Of a DNA stretch of 64,000 nt, positions 48,557 through 59,500 are shown in pieces. Under the pieces are notes generated by a model. It made no database searches, was not told where the DNA came from, and was given only the letters and a program-made list of their open reading frames with translations. Made by a program: the position numbers and the translations under genes. The stretch covers positions 684,501 through 748,500 of the forward strand of contig BLAL01000053.1 of the NCBI GenBank assembly GCA_015698045.1, read 5' to 3'. How positions within the stretch are numbered: position 1 is the first letter of the stretch; every line of letters begins with the position of its first letter. Source of the DNA: Rhizophagus clarus (lineage: Eukaryota; Glomeromycota; Glomeromycetes; Glomerales; Glomeraceae).

Positions 48557-51500
48557 TCAGTCAAGATTGGTCTCAGGTATCATGGAAACTAAGCGCTTTT
48601 CTTCGTCTAATCTATCTTGTAGTCTTCTGCAGTCTTTTATGCGCTGAAGTCTCTCGAAGTTGAACGGTTTGAAGAGAAGATCTTCAAGAGCGCGTACTCG
48701 GGACACTGCCACAAAAGAAAGACCTGTGGTGAATTCTTTTTCGCCAAGGTCTATTATGGCCTTTTGTAATGTGAGACCCTAGCTTTTATGCACCGTAATT
48801 GCCCACGCAAGACGAATAGGAATTTGCAAGCGTGAACAGGAAACTCCAGATTTACTGGTCCAGGTGCGTTAAATTGGTGCAATTGGCACAACTCTTTCGC
48901 CTTTTAAGCTAGTAATGGTGGGTCCTTTGTAATTATCAAAAGAAATCAGGACTGCTATAGGAAGACAAGGCGGTCCTTGATCTTCGTTGAATATTATATC
49001 TTGAACTGTTCCCATCGAACCATTGACTAGCCCGATATCTGTCTGTAAGTTTGCCATTAACATGACTCGTGCACCTCTTGCCAGTAATATGTATGCTTCG
49101 AGCCCATGCGCCGTGTCTGAGTTGGCTTTTTTTGCCTCATTGCCTCCTGTATGCATAGCCTGAATTTTAGCAACAGGAGCATTTAAAGATCGAAGTCGAT
49201 CTATATTTACTGCATTGACTTCAGACCACTTTGTTAGAATGAATAAAGCGTTGGAGAATTCATTACGTTCTTTCACACTGAGCTTATCTTTTATTCTTGT
49301 GGTAAGAATTATCCAGTCCTCTCTGCTGGATTCTCCAATACGCATTCTTGAGAGAATACCTCTAAATTCCTGTTGTTCTTTAGAATTTCCTGATTGACGC
49401 TGAACAGTTTTGAGCTTATATGCCTCTTTGAACTGCTTGTATACTGCAAGACCACTATTGGATAATGCATCCCGCTTATCGTCTGCATACATAGGAAGAT
49501 CAAGGACAGGTGGAAGCTGCCCGAAGTCACCAAATAAAATAACCGATCTGCCGCCAAATGGTTCATTATTATGCTCTGGAAAGGCCTGCTGGAGCCGCAT
49601 GTCGATTATGGCGAGCATTCGGCGACCAATCATACTTTTCTCGTCAATTATTACATATCTCACATCACTTAATTTATCCTGTAGTTGCTTCAGCCGTTCA
49701 CCGTTTATGTCGAGACGTTTGCTGTCATTAATTATTGATATTGATAGCCCTGAATGTATCGTTATCCCATCAATGTTAAAGGCTGCAACTCCCGTTAGTG
49801 CGAGTACAATCATTGGCGACTTTGATCCTCTTCCTACCATTTCCTGAAGTCTACATCGAATTGCCTTGATCAAGTAAGTCTTTCCAGTTCCTGCAGTTCC
49901 CATTACAATTATTCTTAAAGGTTCAACTTGATACCCTTTAAGCACATCATGGTAATGAGACTCTATTCGCTTGAAGATAAATTTTTGATTACCATTTAGC
50001 GTCTGATAATCCACTATTATATTTTCTTTTTCTGCATTAATCCTACAATTTCTGCTTACAAACGTATCAATATCTAGAAGCTCTGTATCGGAATATCGTT
50101 GCCTTGGATCGTTAACCCAATCATGATTTCGATCAATGTCTCGAGATCCTGGATTGGAGGAACAATCGAAACTTGCTTTTGGCACCATCTCTGCAAGAAA
50201 CATCCAATCAGGTCGGAACTCGTCCTGCTCTTCATCTTCGATTGGGTTTTCTTCCTCTTCATCGATTATTTCACTTTCTTCATCATCTTTAGGTGATCCA
50301 AGTATATCAATCGGGTCAGCATTGATTTCCTCGAGATGACGGTTATACAACGTTGACCATGCGACTGTACTATTTTCTGTTAATTGTTGAAGATCTCGGT
50401 GACGAACATGAAGAAGAATTTTTACGCGGCAGAATTCTTCCCACTGAGGACCTTCACGTAGTGGTGATGGGCATGAAAATATACGCACAATATTTTTTTG
50501 TTGACATACTCTCTACTGACCTTTTACTAACTTATGTGTTAAATGTAGCCAAAAGAGCGTGAAATTTTTAAGTTCGGTAGGCCGATCCCAATATACCTTT
50601 AATGGTGATTTTTCTGTTTGTCCTGAATCATTAACTACAAAAGATTCTTCACTTTCTCCAATGCCACAAATCCGTCTTGGTGCTTCCTTATTAAGATTCA
50701 GGAATACAAATTGCCGACTTGAATGATAGAGAGGGAGACCGAGAAGAATATGGCAGGTTTCTTGGGCAGAGATATCCCGTTCTGCAACACTGCTCAGTAG
50801 CAGCTTTTGAACCGGTGCAAGTAATTGATCTTCCTGCTGACTTTCATTAAGAATCCGATTCAATACGTCCAAAAAGGCTTCTGATCGTGGTTCTGCTTTG
50901 CTTGCATACTTTGAAATGTATTGCAGCGCAGCGTGTATGCTTAGAATCGGCTTTAAATCCACGTTTGCTCTCCATTCTTGCAGTTGAAGTCGGCTATGTG
51001 GATTGACATATCGATCGTTTCTTGCTGTTATAAGTTCTGGCTGCCCACGATCATCTTCTCGCACGAATGTTTGTTCAATAGTTTCTTTGGGATATCCAAA
51101 CCTGCAAAATGGTTTGCCTTCTCGATCAATACGAACACAATACGCAGGACTACATCGGGTATGTCTTTGTAATTTGTTAATTAGATCGATATAGTCTTGT
51201 TGGTCATCACGTAATTCTTTGCTTTCCTTTTGGCATGGATGCCGTTCAGGAACAGGCATATCAACTCCTGGATTTACCGTGGTGACCAGACTGTCAAGGT
51301 ACTGTACGACTTCCTTCATTATATTTTCATCTTTCTTCATATGCTCCCATTCTATCATCGGTGCATTTCTTCTTTTTCTGATTCCATGCACATGAACACT
51401 GCCGCGATGTTGCCATTCAAACCTATACCACCAATCTTCCAAATCCCATTGTTCTTTTAGGACATCATTAAAAAATATCTCAAATCGCTTACTAAAAAAC

Positions 51501-53296
51501 CATGTCGCGATATGCAGATTATCAATTATGTTTTGTAGCTTAGTCTTGTCTGAAGCTTCAGAATTATCGCTTGGTGGCATAAGTCTATGGAGTTCAGGCC
51601 AGTGTAAGTCAGCTGCGCTAAATGTAAAGAAAATCAAGCCTTGTGATCCGATTTGCTTGATCATATCTGTCAATTCATAACGTCTCGAATTCCAGAACTG
51701 GCGGGATCCACGTAAACCTTCACCGAACTGCATAATTCTATCGGCTATATGAGTATCGCCTTGTGTGATTCTTTCTTGAATATCCGCAACTGTAATTTGA
51801 GCATCGGTAAGGTTTTGTTTGACGTATACTCTCCCTTCTTATAGTGCTCGCCAACGCATTTGGGAATTCAATGCGAAATACCTTCAGCGAGCGTGCTGCG
51901 CAAATCTTCCATCTTTATACAGAAGAAGATGCCTGAAATATTCGGCAGGCTTTACGTCTTTAATGCGCTCTGCATGAAGATCAGTGCTTCCGGTTGGGTA
52001 TAATGACGGAAATGCGCAAGCAATATACCCTGCTGTCTGGAACTCATTAATGGGATTGTTATTTATTTGTGGCCATGTAATAGGACGATTCTCCTGCACT
52101 CGATTGAGGGAATTTTGAATGGCAACGTCTTCGTGATCAGATGAAGGAAGAATGGGAACAAAGGAACGTGTTATCATGTCGTCTTCATTTTCAGAATCGG
52201 ATTCTTCAGCAACATTTTGAAGCTCATCATCAATTGAACCATCAATCGGTAAGGATCGAAGAGCTTCATGATCAATGGTTATGTCACCATAATAACGGTT
52301 GTTTTCTTTTAATCATATTAGTGCACGAGCAACCTTTAGCCGGCGAACTCTAAAATCCCTAAATGCTTCTAAATCGCTCGTGGATTGACGATGTATGACA
52401 AGCACGTCTAACGATGATGGATGTCGAGGAAGCTTTGTGGCAAATTCCTGAACATCTTGAGGAAAATTAATTACATTTCCGCGATATCCATTTTGACCAC
52501 CACGAAGTCTATATATTGACATCACAGGAAAAACTCGCGCAATCAACATTTTCTCAATCTCTGTAAGATCCCGAAGCTCATCAGGTACTTCACCTGGATC
52601 CATATTATTCTCTGCTGAAAATCTTTTTGTATTATCTGGATCCATGTTATTCTTTCTTTTTGTAGTGGCATTTTCGCTATAATAACGTCGACATTCCCCC
52701 TTCACGATTGTTATGGATGGAAAACTTTCATTACACGTAGGGCAATGAGCATGTTTAAATTTATCAACTTTTCCCCGAAATTTCTTTAGAAGTTTTCGTT
52801 CAGATTCACTAAGTTCTTGAGAGTTTTGCTGCGGTGGTGATCATTGCGAATCCGAGCCTTGGGCACGTGTTTCTGCGCCATCTGTGCCACTACCTTGAAA
52901 ATTTTGCTGCAGTGGTAGTTGTCACGAATCCAATCCTTGGGCACGTGTTTCTGCGCCATCCACGCCACTATCTTGAGAATTTTGCTGCGGTGGTAGTAGT
53001 TGTGAATTCAAGTCTTGATCTGTTATATTTTGAATATTTTTCAGATAAGCTTTTCGTTTACGATATGAACTAAGACGTTTTTCGTGTTGTTCATCTGTTT
53101 CCACTGCTAACTTTACGCGCTTTCTTTCTTTGTCACGTGCGACACGTGCCTCTCGTTCTTCAGCATCTTCATTTTCTTTTTTTCTCCGCTCGTATTCACG
53201 CTGCTTTGTAAGGCGTGTTTCACATTGACTAGATGTTTCATTTTTTCTAGCTTTACGCTTTCAAAGAGCAACTCGACTAACGAATTTATTTTCCAT
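48557..53296 (-). pseudogene. Helitron Rep-Pif1 helicase, one frame with nine nonsense codons
   Basis: From ATG 53296 to TGA 48557-48559 a single frame of 1579 codons runs without a frameshift. It contains nine internal stops: TGA at 53261, 52922, 52841, 52313 and 51884; TAA at 51839 and 48869; TAG at 50513 and 48779 (lowest coordinate of each). Domains in order: a charged N-terminus with a 26-aa repeat; a Cys/His motif (CPTCNESF); Helitron-like N domain; rolling-circle HUH nuclease (WQHRGSVHVHGI) with the tyrosine pair YISKY; then a Pif1 helicase with Walker A GTAGTGKT, Walker B VIIDE, GDFGQLPPV and the terminal VHKS*GLTL motif, where a TAG replaces a codon. Each stop can be reached by one transition from CAA, CAG, CGA or TGG. 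Non-functional unless suppressed or edited. Confidence 0.92.
52824..53019 (-). repeat. 78-bp (26-aa) coding repeats in the Helitron N-terminus
   Basis: TTTTGCTGC(G/A)GTGGT starts at 52824, 52902 and 52980, an exact 78-base period with the third unit partial. On the coding strand the unit reads PPQQNSQDSGVDGAETRAQG. Being a multiple of three it preserves the frame. Two of the three unit junctions carry one of the nonsense codons. Confidence 0.92.
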
Positions 53297-53694
53297 TTTG
53301 TATGCTAAAGAGAAATTCTATAGTGGCTTGTATTTTACTTTTGTTAATCGAACATCGCACAGTATGATCAACACGGCGAATTACTTTATTTAGAATAAAT
53401 TGTACAAGTGTTACAAATAAAAATAAAAAAACGGTTAATTACAAATCTAATTAAACTTTTAATTACTGTTAATAAACGATATTGTTCTATTTACATGCGT
53501 ATGTATTTGATTTATTATACAACTATTACAATTTTATGATTTACAATTATTAATACAATTATTGCTTATTATTGCTTATAATTTACAAAAAGAATATATT
53601 ACAAAAATTTATTTAATTATGCTGATTACGTGATTATAACATGGGTCCGGCTGAATGAAACAAGAAAAAAAAATATAAAAATTTCGCTCCGGAC

Positions 53695-54508
53695 TACACA
53701 CCGGTTTACCGGTTCCCTAGTTTATTAAATCGAATAAAAACAATGTATTTATTATTTCCCAGTTCTGGGTTTTGATAACCTAAAAAACAAAAGAAAAAAA
53801 TGGAACAAAATCCCAACGACTTAACAAAAAGAAAAGGAATACTAAACAATCCCACAAAAAAAATAAAATAATAATAATTCCAGCATGCTACATAAAAAAA
53901 GAGATCCTGATGTCCTACAAAAAAGAAAATTCGATCTACGGAATAAAAAAAAAAAAAAAGAAAGAAATAATTTTTTTAAAAAAAAAAAAATAAGGCGTGA
54001 GAAAAATTTTTTTAAAAAAAAGGGTAACGAGTGGGGAATGAAAGAATAAAGCTAAAAAAAAAAAAAGAAAAAACAAAATTTAAATTAAATTTTTTTTTTC
54101 TTTTTCTTTCTTTTTTTTTTTTTTTGAAAAATGGTGACGGGTAGAGAATAAAAGAGTAAAATTCAATTAACCTGCCGTGTCCTAGCCCAACCACCAAACA
54201 ATCATATAATCACGTCCGAGTGTTACAATAACAGAATACACATTTTGTGTTTTTCAATTTTTATATTTTTATTCAGCCTTACACAATGTTTACTCAAAAT
54301 TGCATTCATAGTAAAATCAATTTGTAATTCTTTTTTATTTCCGATTCGATTTCAGGATACTAATTTTGAAATATTTAACGTATGCAAAAAAAAAGAGAGA
54401 AAAAATTTATTATTTAATTTTTATTTGAACCTTTAAAGTTGAAAGAATATATGCGGTAGGATCACTTTTAATCTATTTTAAATAAGGAAGTGTAACTAAC
54501 AAAAATTT
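53695..54508. other. A-rich low-complexity flank
   Basis: 53.9-54.12 kb is dominated by A-runs and T-runs with interspersed GAAA. From about 54.24 kb the reversed duplicon copy 4 begins (TTTTTATTCAGCCTTACACA). Confidence 0.6.
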
Positions 54509-55320
54509 CACCAATTTACCAATTTTCCAAATTTCACTATTAGTGCTGCGGCCGGAATCACAATAATGCCAAAAAAGGGGGGGATGTCTAAAGCGGGCAA
54601 ATCACGTAATAATAGTAAAATATTTGTCACCCGTATTACACCCCTCCAATCTTTCATTTTCTGACTACTTAGAAATTTTTCAGTTAATAAAATACTATAT
54701 GTCACACCACTATTTGTCACAATTGCAATTTCTTAATGCCGTAATGCGGGCCAAAAATCTGCATAAATCGGGCGACTTACCCCGCTTTAGACGACCCCCC
54801 AAAAAAGGCAATACATTCTGGCTGACATTATCTACAAAAGGAAAATCTACTTAACCGTTTTGGTGTGAACCCGAACCCTGGTACCTTTTTGTGTATAGCT
54901 TGGGGTAGTAACAAAAAAATTAAAAATTTTTTATGTATGGCGTAAAATATCACTCCTAAATATGATACGAAGAGTTTATGTTTATTAATTTCTTTTTACT
55001 ATTTTTGGTCGAATAATGAGCGGTCGTATTACAATGAGTTGCAAATTTTGTTTCTAAATAGAACTAAAAAAAATTTTTTTTTTCCTTTACTTTTTAGTAC
55101 ATTTGTTTTGACAATTCGATCATAATTTAACTGATGCGATAAAAGATAACAAAATACAAAGTTAATCAGTGAATTCAAAAATTAAAAGGTGGCGTTTGTA
55201 CTCGTGCATTTTTTATCAATTTTATTGTTGTATTCAGCTCACAATATTAAATTCAAATGTGAATATAGTTCATACTTTTATCGATTACAAGTTATAAAAA
55301 GAATTACTAAAAGATGAATG
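54240..55320. repeat. Segmental duplicon, copy 4 (reversed)
   Basis: Reverse complement of the duplicon at 43.6-44.9 kb: TTTTTATTCAGCCTTACACA, TTTTATGTATGGCGTAAAAT, AAAGGTGGCGTTTGTACTCG and CAATATTAAATTCAAATGTG. A separate fold-back element (54.51-54.87 kb) interrupts it. Together with paralog 4 it is the mirror image of paralog 3 plus duplicon copy 3. Confidence 0.62.
54509..54865. mobile_element. Fold-back (MITE-like) element, imperfect inverted arms
   Basis: The left arm contains AATGCCAAAAAAGGGGGGGA and TGTCTAAAGCGGGCAAATC. The right arm, reverse-complemented, has TATTGCCTTTTTTGGGGGGT and CGTCTAAAGCGGGGTAAGTC. Outer parts also match loosely (CACCAATTTACC versus CACCAAAACGG). No target duplication or coding capacity was identified. 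It lies inside duplicon copy 4. Probably a non-autonomous DNA element; superfamily unknown. Confidence 0.6.
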
Positions 55321-55638
55321 AATTTTTTTCACATATAGCAAATAATTCTAAAATGATTGACAAAAACTTTGAAAGAGTTTCAGAAAAGAGATCCATTAGT
55401 TAATTGATTTAAATCAATGTTTTACAACGGTTATGATTAAAAACTATATCTACGTACTCATTGTAACGTTGTAAAAAAGGAGACTCTTTATGAATCATAA
55501 AAGTTTAAGTTTCCTAACTCCGTCAATATAACAAAACAAAGGACTCCTTGCATAAATTTAAGATTGTGTAATGTCTGATTTTTTTTTTTGATAACATTCT
55601 CCAAGAATTCTTTTTTAGAATTCATTCAACACATTCAT
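55321..55638. other. Upstream flank of paralog 4
   Basis: Family upstream sequence (TACTCATTGTAACGTTGTAA, TCCTAACTCCGTCAATATAA) shared with the other paralogs. No gene is seen. Confidence 0.5.
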
Positions 55639-55647
55639 TATAAAAAG
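55639..55647 (+). promoter_or_regulatory. TATA box, small secreted protein 4
   Basis: TATAAAAAG, 138 bases before the ATG, is followed by GCGAGAAATTCCCTAACTCT and ACGTTAAGTTATTT, the family promoter block. Confidence 0.68.
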
Positions 55648-55776
55648 CGCGAGAAATTCCCTAACTCTACGTTAAGTTATTTAACAATAATTTTAAAAAA
55701 TAACTTATTTCCAAACAATTTAAATTTCACGTTCAAAAAAAAAAACAAAACTTTTTATTTTCAAACAATTTCAAAA

Positions 55777-56118
55777 ATGAAATTTTTCATCTTACTTCTC
55801 GCTCTCGCAATCGTTGCCTTCAGTACATTCGTTGTTGCCACACCAACTAATCAAGAAAGGGGTGACAAAATTAGTAGAATACCCCCAGCCAACGATAATC
55901 AAAAAAGAGATGATTCGGTCGATGGATCAATTAATAATTGGAAAAGAGGCGACCCAATTAGTAGAGTGCCAGCAGCATTTAAAGTCAAAAAATCTTTGGT
56001 AGAAAGACAATCCAGTAAATGCCCAATCGGATATCATTATTGTAATGATGCCTACGGCGGATGTTGCCCGAATAATTCAGTTTGCCAATATCCTAAATAC
56101 TGCTATTCAACATGTTAA
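55777..56118 (+). CDS. Small secreted Cys-rich pre-pro-peptide, paralog 4 (113 aa)
   Basis: I start at the internal Met at 55777, although the frame is open upstream, because only this Met begins the family signal peptide (MKFFILLLALAIVAFSTFVV) and sits at the family distance from the TATA box. Sites NQKR and NWKR and repeats GDKISRIPPA and GDPISRVPAA are present. The seven-Cys domain is GYHYCNDAYGGCCPNNSVC, then QYPKYCYSTC. It is closest to paralog 3. A LINE is inserted about 240 bases downstream of the stop, so its 3' region may be altered. Confidence 0.88.
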   Translation: MKFFILLLALAIVAFSTFVVATPTNQERGDKISRIPPANDNQKRDDSVDGSINNWKRGDPISRVPAAFKVKKSLVERQSSKCPIGYHYCNDAYGGCCPNNSVCQYPKYCYSTC

Positions 56119-56353
56119 TTGAAATTTTATACCTACCTCTAATGTTAACAGCTCATTTTTACGTATATATTTGGATAAATATGCACAGTTTATTCTAATT
56201 ATTATTAGTTTTAATTAGCTAGTTTATTTTCATTAAGTTATTAAATCGTGTAATTATTGCTGTTATTTTATTTCATTAAAATTAGCCAAATCATGTAATT
56301 TTTTTTATTTTATGTTACATGTCACCTGGCCTGGGTCACTTTTTCAAATTTTA

Positions 56354-56380
56354 ATTTTTATTTTTATTTTTATTTTTATA
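56354..56380 (-). repeat. LINE 3' tail, (TAAAAA)n on the minus strand
   Basis: TTTTTA units on the plus strand end at 56380, about 170 bases past the LINE ORF2 stop. Simple A-rich tails of this kind are typical 3' ends of non-LTR retrotransposons and give the left boundary of the element. Confidence 0.8.
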
Positions 56381-56549
56381 AGGCGTACAAACAATTAGAA
56401 CAGAAACAATATTGTCGACCAAGAAAAACAGGAACGAAAATAAATGATCCATAACTAACTATCACCGTTTCTAAAAGACCCAGCTTTGTCCGCCTCCGAA
56501 CCAGAGGAAGGTTATAAACCTACCTACCGAGTCCTAGGAGGACTTCAAA

Positions 56550-59500
56550 TCAAACGCCCCAGAAAAAACTATAAGCTACAGAAGAACTAAAATTACAAAA
56601 AGAAAAAAGAAAAAAATCTATATTATATGAAGAAGTCGTATCAACGACATGAGAAGACCATGGTCCATAGTGGCGAAAGTTACTCGACATTGCATATATA
56701 AAAGCAACGCTGTGATCTTGTAAACTCCTAAAGGAAGCGGTTTGATAAAAGTGTCGGGTGTTAAAGTTGTCAGCACGAGTGCGTCGTCGTTGAGATTCAT
56801 GATCAGCGTCAGCAGTGTATAGTTGAGCTTCGTCAGGGCTTGATGTTCGTTTATGTCTTTGACGGTATTGACGATAAGTGTGTTTTTTCACTTGATGAAC
56901 AGTTTTCCATTTCTTGAAGCTATCATTTCGGGGTTTCCAAATAACTCGTTTTATTAATTGAGTAAGTTCGTAAAATTTGTGAAGTATAGTTAGATGTAGT
57001 GTTTTTTTGTTCTTGTATTTGCCTTTGAAAAGAGTACTAAAATCATGTGTGATAATTTGTCGACATGTTAGAAGGAAAGGGCTAGCCACGTCTGGTGGAG
57101 CTATGCTTCCTATTGGTGTCAGGAAAAATTTAAAAATGGCGTTGTTGTTGATCTCTTGCGTGAGTAGAAAATCCCCATGATCGCACGTTTGTCTAATATA
57201 TTGCTGTAAGTCCTGCGTGTACTTGACTATATGAGGGCGTAATACTTCAAGGTTGATCGGGCAAAGCCAGAGCGAGGTGTTAGTTTCCGGGTGTAGTCTG
57301 CAACTCCAACAGTTTAATACATCGCGGAATAAATTGGGGTAGCGTAGCGACATTATGTCCATGGTAGGGACGAGGTTATTAATTGCTTTGCGTTGCCAGG
57401 CTCGAAATTTGGTAAGTTTATGACTAGTAGGTCGGTCGTCTGGATTAAAATTAAAAAATTTTTCTGTACAAGGCCAGTCAATTATCTGATTGAAGGAAGC
57501 AGTCTTTAAGGCGGCATTGGTTTTATAATCTAACCATGCGTAGAACTTCTGTCGGTTACCGATGTCCCGGGCAATATGGCGGATATTGTGATCAATCGTA
57601 ATGTTATCGTGGTGTTGATCCCACACTATGTGGATGTTCATCGGTACGTGATGTTTGTCGAGTAAAATTAAGTGTGATGATGTATGGCCAGTCTTAGCCA
57701 AGGTATCCGCTTTGTCATTGTGTTCATTATCTGAATGTGCTTTGACTTTATGAAGGTTGACTGTTAAACTGTTATCTTTGATAATTTTCATAATTACAAA
57801 CCATATATGGTGGTTGGGAATTTTCAGTTGTCTTCTGGGTGTGACAAGGCGTTGTGTGATATTGTGGAAGGTGTTGATACAACACTGTGAGTCTGTGTAA
57901 ATATTAATAGTCGTGTGTGGAGGACAAATAAGCAGAGCTGTACAAATCGCGTATGCTTCCGCTTTAGTGGATGACGGGAAATGTTTACAAGCGCCCGAAA
58001 ATGAAATTGGAATAGGAGTAACAGGACGAGTAACATGCCAGCCTAGGCCCATAGTTACCTCTTGGTGTTGGTCAAAATGACAAGAACCATCTGTATATAT
58101 ATCTATAACTTGATCAAAAGGAAAATTAATAAAACATTATAAAATTGATATAAATATTGTTTTGTTTCATAAGATAAAAGAAAATAAAAATGTAAAAAAG
58201 ATAAAGGATATTGAAATGTTTCAATTCGAGAATCCATCGTATCAGTATTAATTGTTGATATTGTGTCCGAGTTAAGCAATTGATGTATACGTAAATAGTC
58301 ATTGTATGCTAGAGTTCGTAATGTATGGTGACTCTTGGTTGTTTGACAAAGTGGTCTTGGCTGCGATTTACATGTCCGTAGTGCATCCCGGTTATTAGGA
58401 AGTGTACTTTTCGGTTTGATCTTTAAGTCTAAACTTTTGTCCAAAGCTTGGAGTATGATACATTTGGGTCTTAAATCAGCAAGATAGTATGGATAGTGTA
58501 GATTACATCCTTCGCATTGTTGAAGGATGTTATCACGTGATTTAGGCGTACGTTCGTTATCCTGATTGTTTGATGTGTTTATCGTAGTAGGAACCCAGTA
58601 TTCCATAATCATCATTGGAGAGGATAGGCTATGGTTATCTTTACTAAGAATCTTGCCGTATACTATATCTTTAATTACTGGTGACCAAAAATAAGTCCAT
58701 GTGTTACGAGGATAAAGTGTTTGGTTGGGTGATGTGAAATTCTTCTTAGGACGATTTAATCGTAATAGTTGTTGTGGTAACCCAGGAAGATCAAAATTAA
58801 GTCATAACGTGTTAGGGTTAATGGTGTATTGATCAATCATATGTTTATACCATAGCGGTACTGGTCCTTTCTTATTAGGTGTTGTGTATCGGATTTCGTC
58901 CCAGGATTTGAAAAATGAACTATCAGGTTGTATGATTTGGTCAAGGAACATAATCCTTTTCGTTTTCAAAGATTTGATATATCTGAAAAAATAAGTCAGA
59001 TTAATAAGGTAATCGACAATCGGAAAGAAATCTCCTTTTGTAGAAAATGCGAAATTTGTAGTGAAAGTGAAATTATAATTTCGTAATAAATGTATAAATC
59101 GTTCGATATTATTAAATTTTGTGAGCGGTTTGGGAAATGTTTGTATGATATTAATGGGCGAACGGGGATACCAAAAGTTGGTTTGTGAGAGTAAAAGGAG
59201 AATTTTAATACAGTCTGATGTAATAGGGTTAAATGATGCAGCGTAAAAATTAGCCAGTTTAGCACGAATTTGTAAGTCGTGAAAGTCTATGATGTTGGGT
59301 GCAATAGGGGTATGTATAGCTGCTGTGTAAAAGTTTTTTGGTAGATTAGCAACAGATTTAAATGCTGATCTCAATATAATATTAATTCTGTTGTTAATGT
59401 GAGTAGGTACGATAATATGTTGTGTCATGTATTCTAGTCTTGGTAATATAACTTTGTTGATAACGTATATGATCATATCTTCCGTTATCTTCTTTTTCTT

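Larger units (their letters stand above)
48138..53694 (-). mobile_element. Helitron, decayed autonomous copy
   Basis: One long Rep-helicase reading frame (48557-53296) occupies most of the element. The whole is bracketed by a short inverted repeat: GTCCAGAGCGAA at 48138-48149, and TTCGCTCCGGAC at 53683-53694, the reverse complement of GTCCGGAGCGAA, 11 of 12 matching. Read on the minus strand, the element would begin near TCCGGAGCG and end near CGCTTCGCTCTGG. Short terminal inverted repeats are known for the Helitron2/Helentron group rather than for canonical Helitrons, so the boundaries are tentative. No target duplication is visible, as expected for Helitrons. It lies between small-secreted-protein paralogs 3 and 4. 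Confidence 0.72.
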
